Source: Shewanella sp. OPT22 (GTDB lineage: Bacteria > Pseudomonadota > Gammaproteobacteria > Enterobacterales > Shewanellaceae). Taken from it: a DNA stretch of 64,000 nucleotides. Location: the NCBI RefSeq assembly GCF_004168585.1, contig NZ_PGVH01000047.1, positions 62,001 to 126,000 on the forward strand, read 5' to 3'. The stretch's first letter is position 1. Each line of letters begins with the position of its first letter. Of the stretch, positions 20,828 through 29,093 are shown piece after piece. The notes beneath the pieces were generated by a model, which ran no database searches, was not told the origin of the DNA, and saw nothing but the letters and a program-made list of their open reading frames with translations. The position numbers were made by a program, and so were the translations under genes.

Positions 20828-23800
20828 TTAAGCTTCGGCGGTACTATGGTTACACTCTTCATCAAGTAAACTGACTTTTCTAGGTCTCATTATCAGCTTA
20901 TAAACTGCTGGCACCCACAGTAACGAAATCAATGTTGTTAAAAGAGTCCCGCCTGCAATTGCTGTTGCAAATGGTGGCCAAAATCCACCTCCTGCAAGAA
21001 TTAACGGTAAAAAACCACCGATTGTAGTGATGGTTGTGGAGCTAATATGCCGAGTACAGCTACTCACGTCTCTAATGATGGCTTTATCATCTCCTTCTCT
21101 TGGAAGCTTAGATGATTCGAGCTCGGCGATAATAACAATGGCTGCATTAATGGCTAATCCCATTAAGCCTAATAATCCAATAATGACATTAAAGCCAAAG
21201 GCAAAATCAAAAATATATATGGCTAACAGCCCTAGTCCTGCCGATTGAATTGCGCTTAATAAAATAATGGCCGTTAACCTAAATGAGTTAAAAGATAAAA
21301 CAACAACTGTAATCAGTAATGTCATGACGAGTGCAACGCTTGAAAGCAATTTCCCAACCGCTTCGTTTCGTTTTGCACTTTCACCTCCTACCTCAATACT
21401 ATAACCAGCAGGCAGTGATATTGAATTGATGTCCTGCATGACTTCAGCTAAGACTTTTGCAGGTAAGACACCAGAATGTACATAGGCTTCGATCGTATTC
21501 ACTCTTTGTCCATTTCGTCTCGCTATGGCTCCTCGACTCACTTTGAATTCTTGAGTACTGATTGCCGAAAGAGGAATACGAGCACCATTAGATGCAATGA
21601 TTTGGATATCATTGAGCTTATCGGGAGATTGATGGAACTCATCCGTAAGTCGGACTCGCACAGGCAATGATTCAGTTTGTTCAAGTATGCTGCCACTTAA
21701 TATTCCCGTCGTAGACATTTCAATTTGTCTGGCGATGTCGGTGAGATTTAGTCCTATTTTACTAACGATATTTTCATTAGCATTTACCCAGACTTTCGGG
21801 GCTCCCGAAAAGAGAGTCGTTCTGGAATGGGTAACTAAGTCGGATTGATTCAATCTTTGCCTGATTTTGTCACCAATCTGGCTTAGTTTTTCTAAATCAG
21901 AACCATAGACTCTGAATTCAACTGGAGCATTAAAAGGGGGGCCTTGTTCTAGTTTTCTGACGAGTATTTGAGCCTCTGTAAATTTATGGTCTAACTGATG
22001 TTGGAGTTGTGGGATCAGTGTGTTCGCTATATCAAAGTGAGATGTTTTAACCATTGCTTGTGCATAGTTTGTTGCACCTTGCTGACGTTGAGTCATGTTG
22101 TAATAAAATGAGGGGGTATTGTTTCCAATCATCCAATCAACTTTTTCCACCCCATGAGTGCTGTCAAGAAAGCGGTTCATCGATTTAACTGTAGCAACCG
22201 TGTTATCTAGGCTGGATTGCGGAGATAAAAACACTTCGATATGAAACATGTCTCTATCAGATGGCGGAAAGAATTGCTCGGTCAGTTTAGACGCTGCAAT
22301 AAAACCTAGAACGGGTATTGCACCAATCATAATTGTTGATGCGAGTGGCCTCTTTAATACCAAAGAAAGTAGTCGAGTAAACTTATTGGACAGCCAAGGT
22401 GTTGAAATACCTTGATTGCTCCATGATTTTTTATTGGTTTCACCACTGAATCGACCTGCGAATCCAGCAATCAATGTGTGTGAAATAATGTACGAACCGA
22501 TTAAGGCGAAAATAACGGATATTGCAATGCCACCGACAAACTCACCAGCTGGACCTGGCATTAAGACAATCGGGGTAAAGGCTAAAATAGTCGTGACGGT
22601 TGAGCCAGCTAATGGTAACCAAAGGTGCTTAAGGCTCTCTGTGACCGCTTGTAATCGACCTTGTCCTTGTTGTCTTTTCTGGCTGATTGCATCGACGATC
22701 ACAATGGCGTTATCGACCATGATTCCGAGCGCAACAACTAACCCTGTCACAGACATTTGATGAATGGGTAAATTGACCAACTTCATACAAGCTAATGTAA
22801 AAAGAGCCGTCAATGGAAGTGCTGCGGCTACGATCATTGCATTTCGCTTGCCGAGTGTGATCATGAGTACAATTAGGATCAGCACAAACCCTTGTAATAG
22901 GTTGATTGCCAGTTCACCTAAACGGATTTCAGTATAACTTTGCTGCTCAAATATCCAGTCGATTTTGATATTCGAAGGTAATTCTTTACTCAGATCGTCA
23001 ACGGTTGCTTTTACTTTCTGCTGCCATTTATCGATGCGAACATTATCTAACATTGTTACTGCAACCATAATGCCTTGCTGGCCATTAATCAGCGCAATAC
23101 TTTGCTCTGGTTTTTTTACTTGTTTTTTTATGTCGGCAATATCTTGTAATTTGATAATAGGTTTATCGGCATCAATGGTTATAGGCAGTTGTTTGAGGCG
23201 TTTTAAAGAGTCCAGTTCACCACTTACTTCTATGGTTGCCTTCAGCGTATGGTTATGAATCTCTCCTGCAGAGACTTTACTGTCGGCTGCTCGAATTTGC
23301 TGAGCAATATTCGAAGGCGTTACTGTTAATGCGGCTAAATTATTTTTATCGAGCGTGACTAAGACTTCTTCTTGAGGCTCACCGTAGAGTTTTACAAAGT
23401 CTGTACCAGTAATAAGCCTGATTCGACTTTGTAACTCTTTAGCGTAACGATTCATGAAGTCGATTCTTGGTTCCGTGTCGCTATTCCAAGTAACTCCTAG
23501 AACAACCGTACTCGCAAAACCAACCTGATCATCAAGGGTTGGGCGGCTGGTATTTTGAGGAAGTAACGGCGTGCTATCCGCAACTAAATCTCTTGCTCTG
23601 GACCATACCGGATCCGTTTTCATGACGTTATCTTTGAGTTCCAGCTGTATAACTGAAATGCCAGGGCGTGATGTCGAAGAGATTCTTTTTAATTCTTCAA
23701 GCCTTCTAAGTTGATTTTCGAGTACATCAGAAACTAAAGCTTCAACACGTTCAGCAGACGCTCCCGGATAGTGCGTTACCACGCTCGCAAAGCGGTTGGT

Positions 23801-23914
23801 AACAGTTGGGTCTTCCGTGCGAGGTAAGTTACTCAGTGCCCCTAGTCCTGCGACTAAAATGAGTGCGATGACAAGCGCACTTAAACGAGCATTTTCAATA
23901 AATGAGCGAATCAT
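20828..23914 (-). CDS. RND family efflux permease
   Basis: The 1028-residue inner-membrane protein has the RND architecture: TM1 (LVIALILVAGLGALS), a large periplasmic porter loop, TM2–6 with the proton-relay helix GIMVDNAIVIVDAI, and TM7, a second loop and TM8–12. It works as a proton-driven trimer extruding drugs or metabolites through an outer-membrane channel. The upstream adaptor gene overlaps its start by four bases (ATGA), so the pair is translationally coupled. No outer-membrane channel gene is nearby. A divergent TetR gene and operators suggest inducible expression. The substrate cannot be deduced. Confidence 0.94.
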   Translation of the reverse strand: MIRSFIENARLSALVIALILVAGLGALSNLPRTEDPTVTNRFASVVTHYPGASAERVEALVSDVLENQLRRLEELKRISSTSRPGISVIQLELKDNVMKTDPVWSRARDLVADSTPLLPQNTSRPTLDDQVGFASTVVLGVTWNSDTEPRIDFMNRYAKELQSRIRLITGTDFVKLYGEPQEEVLVTLDKNNLAALTVTPSNIAQQIRAADSKVSAGEIHNHTLKATIEVSGELDSLKRLKQLPITIDADKPIIKLQDIADIKKQVKKPEQSIALINGQQGIMVAVTMLDNVRIDKWQQKVKATVDDLSKELPSNIKIDWIFEQQSYTEIRLGELAINLLQGFVLILIVLMITLGKRNAMIVAAALPLTALFTLACMKLVNLPIHQMSVTGLVVALGIMVDNAIVIVDAISQKRQQGQGRLQAVTESLKHLWLPLAGSTVTTILAFTPIVLMPGPAGEFVGGIAISVIFALIGSYIISHTLIAGFAGRFSGETNKKSWSNQGISTPWLSNKFTRLLSLVLKRPLASTIMIGAIPVLGFIAASKLTEQFFPPSDRDMFHIEVFLSPQSSLDNTVATVKSMNRFLDSTHGVEKVDWMIGNNTPSFYYNMTQRQQGATNYAQAMVKTSHFDIANTLIPQLQHQLDHKFTEAQILVRKLEQGPPFNAPVEFRVYGSDLEKLSQIGDKIRQRLNQSDLVTHSRTTLFSGAPKVWVNANENIVSKIGLNLTDIARQIEMSTTGILSGSILEQTESLPVRVRLTDEFHQSPDKLNDIQIIASNGARIPLSAISTQEFKVSRGAIARRNGQRVNTIEAYVHSGVLPAKVLAEVMQDINSISLPAGYSIEVGGESAKRNEAVGKLLSSVALVMTLLITVVVLSFNSFRLTAIILLSAIQSAGLGLLAIYIFDFAFGFNVIIGLLGLMGLAINAAIVIIAELESSKLPREGDDKAIIRDVSSCTRHISSTTITTIGGFLPLILAGGGFWPPFATAIAGGTLLTTLISLLWVPAVYKLIMRPRKVSLLDEECNHSTAEA

Positions 23915-25017
23915 TTTGCCTCCGGTACATGAGAGGCCGTAACGTATTGCTTCGGAGCGACTTTATGCGTGCCTTTAAACATCAGTAATTCTTTATTTTT
24001 AAAAGCACCAGTAACAAAAGATCGGTTTTCAGACGTATGAATCACTTCTACATTACGCTTAGTTACTTGCAGTTGTCCGCTCGCATCGGGCTGAAGAACA
24101 AAAATATTCCATAGACCTCTCATTCCATCGATCAGTGCTGTATTTGGTACCCATGCGCCTGACGACGTCACCGATTGATTCACTGTTAAAATAGCGACTG
24201 AATTGGCTTTATGATTGTTGGTTGGTGGTAGTTGAAATCTAAGCTGGTGAGTTTGCGTTTGTTGGTTGAGCGGTTCGGTAGCAGATAATAAGGTTCCACT
24301 ATATTCAATTTCTTGTATCTTTATAGGGTATGACTCACCAACGTTAAACACTGAAAGACTTTGAGACGGAACGTCAATAATTGCCTGATGCTGTTGAGCT
24401 TGGCTAAGCTGAAAAACAGGGCTGCCAGCTGCAATGTTATCGCCTATTGAGAGATACCTTTTTGTAATTTGGCCGCTGAAAGGGGCAAAGACATTTGATT
24501 TCGTAATTTTAATATCTATGGACTGTTGCTGTGTAGATAACTCGTCCAACTGAGCTTTAAGTTGAGAAACTTGAGTTTGTTGCTCATCAATTTTTTGAGC
24601 CGAAACAAATGAGGCTTCACTCATCGTTTTGCTTCGTTTCAAAGTACGAATAGCTAAATTTAATTGCTGCTCAACTCGACTCATTGCAACACTAACTTGA
24701 GATTTTTGATTTCGTAGTAGGGCAGTGTCTAGAGTCGCTAGCTTTTGTCCTTTTGAAACTTTGTCGCCTAAGTCGGCATATATTTGAATCACTTTCCCTG
24801 CTAGTTCAAATCCAAGGCTTGAATCATTGAGCGGCACTGACGAACCTAAGAATGTTCTCTGTACAGAGTAGTTAGGCTGAACTTTTATCTCTATCGCTTC
24901 AACAGTGGGGATTTTTGATGTTTTATTGTCAATGTTAGGCTTTGAGCAGGCAGAAATCATCACCACTAGAATGCAGCAAGTAATAAATTTTCTTATAAAA
25001 GCGGTAATGTCGTCCAT
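23911..25017 (-). CDS. RND efflux periplasmic adaptor subunit (lipoprotein)
   Basis: The membrane-fusion protein partner of the RND permease has 368 residues. The N-terminus has a hydrophobic segment and lipobox-like ISAC (Cys24). It continues with the split lipoyl domain (GKVIQIYADLGDKVSKGQKLATLD and VFAPFSGQITKRYLSIGDNIAAGSPVFQL) on either side of an alpha-helical hairpin (KSQVSVAMSRVEQQL to QLDELSTQQQ), then the beta-barrel domain. It bridges the pump and the outer-membrane channel. It is the first gene of the two-gene operon, with two TetR-type operators directly upstream. Confidence 0.93.
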   Translation of the reverse strand: MDDITAFIRKFITCCILVVMISACSKPNIDNKTSKIPTVEAIEIKVQPNYSVQRTFLGSSVPLNDSSLGFELAGKVIQIYADLGDKVSKGQKLATLDTALLRNQKSQVSVAMSRVEQQLNLAIRTLKRSKTMSEASFVSAQKIDEQQTQVSQLKAQLDELSTQQQSIDIKITKSNVFAPFSGQITKRYLSIGDNIAAGSPVFQLSQAQQHQAIIDVPSQSLSVFNVGESYPIKIQEIEYSGTLLSATEPLNQQTQTHQLRFQLPPTNNHKANSVAILTVNQSVTSSGAWVPNTALIDGMRGLWNIFVLQPDASGQLQVTKRNVEVIHTSENRSFVTGAFKNKELLMFKGTHKVAPKQYVTASHVPEAK

Positions 25018-25057
25018 GAAGTTATCCTAAGCTTTAGTTGGTGTATTTCATATCAAA

Positions 25058-25075
25058 CTAGACTGTCTAGTCTAG
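25058..25075. promoter_or_regulatory. TetR-type operator 1
   Basis: CTAGACTGTCTAGTCTAG: arms CTAGACT and AGTCTAG form a perfect inverted repeat around a 4-bp centre, about 40 bp upstream of the adaptor start. A second copy lies 41 bp away. The divergent TetR gene is the expected ligand. Confidence 0.75.
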
Positions 25076-25099
25076 GTTCGTAGTCTAGAGCCTCAAAAC

Positions 25100-25115
25100 T
25101 AGACTGTCCAGTCTA
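25100..25115. promoter_or_regulatory. TetR-type operator 2
   Basis: TAGACTGTCCAGTCTA repeats operator 1 with a single change in the centre. A half-site TAGTCTAG lies between them at 25081–25088. Two operators spaced four helical turns apart are compatible with cooperative binding. Confidence 0.72.
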
Positions 25116-25145
25116 TTTTGTGCTTTAACTCAACAGAGATGTGTT

Positions 25146-25307
25146 ATACCATCCGTACTAATTAACTATGACATAAAGTGCGAAATTGTTTTTGCCATTA
25201 CAGCGTTGCAATTCCTCGCCATAGCTACGGCTATGACTCGTCTTTGCGCCTTGTACTGACTTCAAAATTTCACCCTAATCAACATATCCAATTAGTGTGA
25301 ATGGTAT
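25146..25307. repeat. 162-bp dispersed repeat with imperfect terminal inverted repeats, copy 1
   Basis: This copy is about 90 percent identical by eye to the sequence at 47185–47346, and the two have exactly the same length. The ends are imperfect inverted repeats starting ATACCAT (about 15 of 20 positions match), and an internal hairpin CATAGC–TACG–GCTATG is conserved. It looks like a MITE or ERIC-like nonautonomous repeat. It ends nine bases before the tetR ATG. Confidence 0.85.
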
Positions 25308-25316
25308 TACAAGAAA

Positions 25317-25937
25317 ATGAACATGAGTGAAAAAGTTGTACTTTCTAAAAGTGAACAAAAGCGTTTAAATATCTTAACTGCAGCGATCCAATTATTTTGC
25401 GAGCACGGTTTTCCGCATACAAGTATGGATGAAGTAGCAAAAATTGCTGGAGTGTCAAAGCAGACTGTGTATTCCCACTTTGGTTCTAAAGATGATTTAT
25501 TCGTTGCAGCAATTGAATCACGTTGCTTAGCGCATCAGTTATCTGGCCGCTTGTTGAATGATCCTGAAGACGCAGAGCGATGCATTACTGAATTTGCACA
25601 TAAATTTGGTGAGATGATAGTGAGTCACGAAGCGATTACGGTATATAAAGCCTGTATTGCAAACTCAGATAGTCACCCTGAATTATCAAGAATGTTTTAT
25701 GACGCTGGACCAACACACATTTTTAACATGCTTGAAGAGTACTTCATGAAAGTTGAGGAAAATGGTTTATATCACTTTGGGAATTGTAGAGACAGCGCCA
25801 TAAGGCTGTGCTCAATGCTGTTTGGTGAGCTAAAAGTAAGATTAGAGCTAGGTTTAGATACTGGAAATCTTGTGGAATTGAGATCAAAGTTTATTGCTGA
25901 ATCAGCGAGGCTATTTTTAAAGGCACATAAAGTGTAA
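25317..25937 (+). CDS. TetR/AcrR family transcriptional repressor
   Basis: The 206-residue regulator has a TetR N-terminal DNA-binding domain (about residues 14–62: RLNILTAAIQLFCEHGF, TSMDEVAKIAGVSKQTVYSHFGSKDDLF) and a helical ligand-binding C-terminal domain resembling TetR_C of the AcrR/RutR type. It is divergent from the RND efflux operon and very likely represses it by binding the two TAGACT-N4-AGTCTA palindromes. Two start codons, ATG 25317 and ATG 25323, are possible; neither has a strong SD, because the upstream DNA is the dispersed repeat. The inducer is unknown. Confidence 0.93.
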   Translation: MNMSEKVVLSKSEQKRLNILTAAIQLFCEHGFPHTSMDEVAKIAGVSKQTVYSHFGSKDDLFVAAIESRCLAHQLSGRLLNDPEDAERCITEFAHKFGEMIVSHEAITVYKACIANSDSHPELSRMFYDAGPTHIFNMLEEYFMKVEENGLYHFGNCRDSAIRLCSMLFGELKVRLELGLDTGNLVELRSKFIAESARLFLKAHKV

Positions 25938-25944
25938 TTAAAAC

Positions 25945-26010
25945 ACAAGGCACGCTATCTGGTGCCTTGTATTAAAAGATATGCTTACTGAGCAAGCATA
26001 TCTTTTTTTA
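25945..26010. terminator. Two stacked hairpins ending tetR and the convergent gene
   Basis: The first stem is ACAAGGCAC/GTGCCTTGT (25945–25970). The second is AAAAGATATGCTT/AAGCATATCTTTT with a T run on the plus strand (25974–26009), and it overlaps the last codons of the minus-strand gene ending at 25985. Together they end both convergent units. Confidence 0.75.
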
Positions 26011-26551
26011 AGCTTTTTTGTGCTGGTTTATCGCCGAGCCAAATAGCCATCAAAGCTTTACGAAACGTTTCGTTTTTAATATCAGTTAGCTTATTCATAT
26101 TTTTATATGCAGTAACACCAACCCCTTTATGGAACACGAAAGTGAATTGATCACCTTCTTTGATGCCTGTATCAAATAGGGACATAAACTCATCAATTTG
26201 GGGCTGTATTGGCTTTACATTGTCATGAGTTGAATGCTCAAAGCCCTCGACTATAGCTTCCTGCATTTTGTCTTTTGTGATTAAACCTGAAATGATATTT
26301 AAACGAATAGCAGCATACGTTTCATTCATGGCTTTATCTGCATCTTTCGTTTTGTTTGAAAGGTATAAGCTGCCGACGTAAAGGTCGAAAAAGAACTTAC
26401 TTCTTACGCCACTACCGTTAAGTAACATTGGCTTACTTTCGATATTCAGGTTATCGGCTACAGAAACACCAGATACTTTCATATCTTTTGCAATAGCTTG
26501 ACTGCCAAAAAGTACTATCGTGATTAATAGCAATTTTGAAAGAAGTTTCAT
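25985..26551 (-). CDS. Chalcone isomerase-like periplasmic protein
   Basis: The 188-residue protein has a signal peptide (LLLITIVLFGSQAIAK) and the chalcone-isomerase-like core typical of bacterial Chalcone_3 proteins: LLNGSGVRSKFFFDLYVGSLYL near residues 43–64, then the ITKDKMQEAIVEGF helix and GVGVTAYKN. Plant-type catalysis is not expected; bacterial members are thought to be fatty-acid-binding-like or of unknown role. It is a single gene, convergent with tetR. Confidence 0.85.
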   Translation of the reverse strand: MKLLSKLLLITIVLFGSQAIAKDMKVSGVSVADNLNIESKPMLLNGSGVRSKFFFDLYVGSLYLSNKTKDADKAMNETYAAIRLNIISGLITKDKMQEAIVEGFEHSTHDNVKPIQPQIDEFMSLFDTGIKEGDQFTFVFHKGVGVTAYKNMNKLTDIKNETFRKALMAIWLGDKPAQKSLKKDMLAQ

Positions 26552-26600
26552 AACTACCTCATAAATTGATTAAAACTAAAATAACTTCCATGAGTTTAGT

Positions 26601-27095
26601 CTAACTTCTGATCCCTAGTTGAAATTCACCATTTTGTTGAAACCAAATGGCTTGTTTTTCAGTTGAAGAAATAAGAAACGGGCCATCATCAAAGAAAAGG
26701 AAGCACTTCCAATTTCGTTTGAAGACTTCCCATGTAGTTTCTATAACTTGGTACTTTTCATAACAAAAAAATACTGGGGTGTCATCATTCCATTCGATTG
26801 ATTCAGGTATTGGTTCAGGAAGTTGGGGTTCTTCGCTGTCCCATGCCGCTTGCCATAATCCCTCTTTTTTCCAGCTGTTACTTCTGGCAGCCCAATCACC
26901 TTTTGATATAAGATCTGGTCTAATACTCTTATTACTGATGAGTTTGTTCCAAATGTGCATTGCACTTTTTTCAGTCAAAGGTTTTATAGCGTTTTTGTCT
27001 TCATCACACACTGGAATTTCATTGTGATTAAAGATCCATTTACGACGATATTCATCTAAAGGAATATAAGAAAGGTTCAAAAAGGTATCTCGCAA
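26601..27095 (-). CDS. DUF2947-like protein
   Basis: This 164-residue cytoplasmic protein is Trp-rich: YIPLDEYRRKWIFNHNEIPV, MHIWNKLIS, GDWAARSNSW and ETTWEVFKRNWKCFLFFDDGPFL. The wording fits the DUF2947 family known from Vibrio and Shewanella, as far as I recall it; no function is known. A shorter frame in another phase is a shadow. It may form a unit with the chalcone-isomerase-like gene 49 bp downstream. Confidence 0.7.
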   Translation of the reverse strand: MRDTFLNLSYIPLDEYRRKWIFNHNEIPVCDEDKNAIKPLTEKSAMHIWNKLISNKSIRPDLISKGDWAARSNSWKKEGLWQAAWDSEEPQLPEPIPESIEWNDDTPVFFCYEKYQVIETTWEVFKRNWKCFLFFDDGPFLISSTEKQAIWFQQNGEFQLGIRS

Positions 27096-27153
27096 TACTA
27101 TCGTTAATTGGCGTTAGTATACTGTTTATTGATATTTCTAACCAGTAGATGGT

Positions 27154-27693
27154 TTAGGAGGAAGTATTACAATTTACACCAGACTTTGTGATCTGTGTGC
27201 CACCACCAGAGTTAATGGTAATGGATTGTGAATGTTCGTTATTTTTATCACTCGGGCAGTATGAAAGTGTTGCAGAGAAAGTGTCTGCACTTGCTGCACC
27301 ATTCGCAAGAAAGCTCACTCTGCCATCAGGCGTAAATTGGAGTTGATTGAAACCGAACTTAATTAAATCGCTATCATTGAAGGCTTCTATATAGCGTAGT
27401 TGAGCTACAGCTTGTCCACCTTGTGCAGGTCGAAACACTTGTATTCCCGCTTTCCAATCATTTCCACACACATTATTAGCTTGCGGGCATAAATTTATCA
27501 CTTGGTTATAGCTGATGGCTTGATTACGAGCATAAGCAATGATGGTTTGAACCTTCCTAATACTTTGGTCTGCTCGGGTGGTTTCATAAAGAGAGGTAAG
27601 AGAAGGTGCCCCAATAACTAACAGAATCGAAGCAACTGCTATCGTTACCATCAACTCTACTAATGTAAATCCTTTAATACTCGGCATAGACAA
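27154..27693 (-). CDS. GspH/FimT-type minor pseudopilin (second copy)
   Basis: The 179-residue prepilin has a short leader ending in G, then FTLVELMVTIAVASILLVIGAPSL, the class III signal processed by PilD before Phe. Downstream it has the FimT/GspH pattern (IIAYARNQAISYNQVINLCP) and a pair of cysteines (C-N-x4-C-G and C-terminal C). It would be a minor subunit priming type IV pili. It lies 74 bp downstream of a paralogue with the same signature and is probably co-transcribed. Confidence 0.9.
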   Translation of the reverse strand: MSMPSIKGFTLVELMVTIAVASILLVIGAPSLTSLYETTRADQSIRKVQTIIAYARNQAISYNQVINLCPQANNVCGNDWKAGIQVFRPAQGGQAVAQLRYIEAFNDSDLIKFGFNQLQFTPDGRVSFLANGAASADTFSATLSYCPSDKNNEHSQSITINSGGGTQITKSGVNCNTSS

Positions 27694-27767
27694 ACTCCCT
27701 AATTACAAAGTCGAGTATATATAAATAATTAGTTTAAATCATCCTTTTGTATTAGTTGGTATTTAAG

Positions 27768-28283
27768 CTAGTCCTGTGGGCATTCAGCTGAAGTCGCATC
27801 TTCCATTTTGATTCTTCCTGTAGGCGCAACAACGACTTTTTTTGGGGTAACACTCGTAGCATTTTCAGGGCAGTATATGGCGGTAGCTTGTGTACCGAAA
27901 GCCATTCCATCTGCTTGAAATTGTATGGATGTTTGATTGGTGTTAATTGAGTCGTGCTTGTTAAAGTCTTCAATATGAGTAAGGTCCATATCATCATCGT
28001 CGAATATATTATTAGCATTTTGATCAACGAAGACTGTGAGCCCTTTTGACCAATCATCCGTACAGTTGGTCTCCTTTCTATGGCAAACAGTTACATTTTG
28101 ACCTAAAGAAACAGCCTGACCTCTTGCATAAGCAATGGTTTGGTGAAGCTTTCTAACGCCCATATCGGTACGAATACTTTGATATAAGTTATTGAGAGAG
28201 GGAGCACCTATAACAAGCAGTATTGCCGCAACGGCAATTGTCACCATGAGCTCCAATAAGGTAAATCCTTTAACCTTAAGCAC
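27768..28283 (-). CDS. GspH/FimT-type minor pseudopilin (first copy)
   Basis: The 171-residue type IV minor pilin begins MLKVKGFTLLELMVTIAVAAILLVIGAPSL, so the prepilin cleavage site is G6–F7. The FimT-like TIAYARGQAVSLGQNVTVC and later DDWSKGLTVFVD segments match its neighbour closely, indicating tandem duplication. The acidic loop QNANNIFDDDDMDL could bind calcium. It is transcribed first, followed by the 27154–27693 copy. Confidence 0.9.
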   Translation of the reverse strand: MLKVKGFTLLELMVTIAVAAILLVIGAPSLNNLYQSIRTDMGVRKLHQTIAYARGQAVSLGQNVTVCHRKETNCTDDWSKGLTVFVDQNANNIFDDDDMDLTHIEDFNKHDSINTNQTSIQFQADGMAFGTQATAIYCPENATSVTPKKVVVAPTGRIKMEDATSAECPQD

Positions 28284-28498
28284 GGTTTCATCCTTGAATC
28301 CTAATTATGCACTAAGTTTAGCTGATATAAAAAAATGAGGGAATAATCCCTTTGTACTAAGAAAGTGAGAATTGACTGTCTGATATTTCACGGTAGGCAA
28401 ATGAATTGCTAAAGGCTAAAATAAGGGCAGTTTAAATAATCTATGATTACAATACTGAGACTTGGATGTTGTTGAAATAGTGTAACTAGTTACATTGA

Positions 28499-28846
<348 letters not shown>

Positions 28847-28875
28847 GAACGTCTAAATTTCTCTCATCAACGAAT

Positions 28876-28902
28876 AAAAACCATGTTTACCCATGGTTTT
28901 TT
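28876..28902 (+). terminator. Terminator of glnB
   Basis: AAAACCATG–TTTACC–CATGGTTTT stem-loop with a trailing T run, 30 bases after the glnB stop. Confidence 0.85.
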
Positions 28903-29034
28903 ACTCTTCACCCTGAATAAATCTACTTAACGCCTCTTTTTTGTGATTGTTAACTATTATTAATGTAGTTTTTTAGTTGTTTAACTCTTTGTGCTTATGT
29001 TTTTCGGCGCTATATGCTAAATTGTGGTGGTAAT

Positions 29035-29047
29035 TTGGTCTGACCAA
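29035..29047. promoter_or_regulatory. PdhR-like operator upstream of ndh
   Basis: TTGGTCTGACCAA is a perfect inverted repeat matching the PdhR consensus TTGGTNNNACCAA, 47 bp before the ndh start. E. coli ndh is a known PdhR target. The core TGGTCNGACCA also fits FadR, another GntR-family protein, so the regulator needs confirming. Confidence 0.6.
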
Positions 29048-29093
29048 TTTGGTTGGGTGAAAGGTATTCCTATCGGTAACTTTTGAGGTTTCT

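Larger units (their letters stand above)
25018..25316. other. Regulatory region between RND operon and tetR
   Basis: This 299-bp divergent gap holds two near-identical palindromic operators (25058–25115) close to the efflux operon. The rest, up to nine bases before the tetR start, is a 162-bp dispersed repeat also present at 47185–47346. Thus the tetR leader is almost entirely repeat sequence. Confidence 0.8.
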
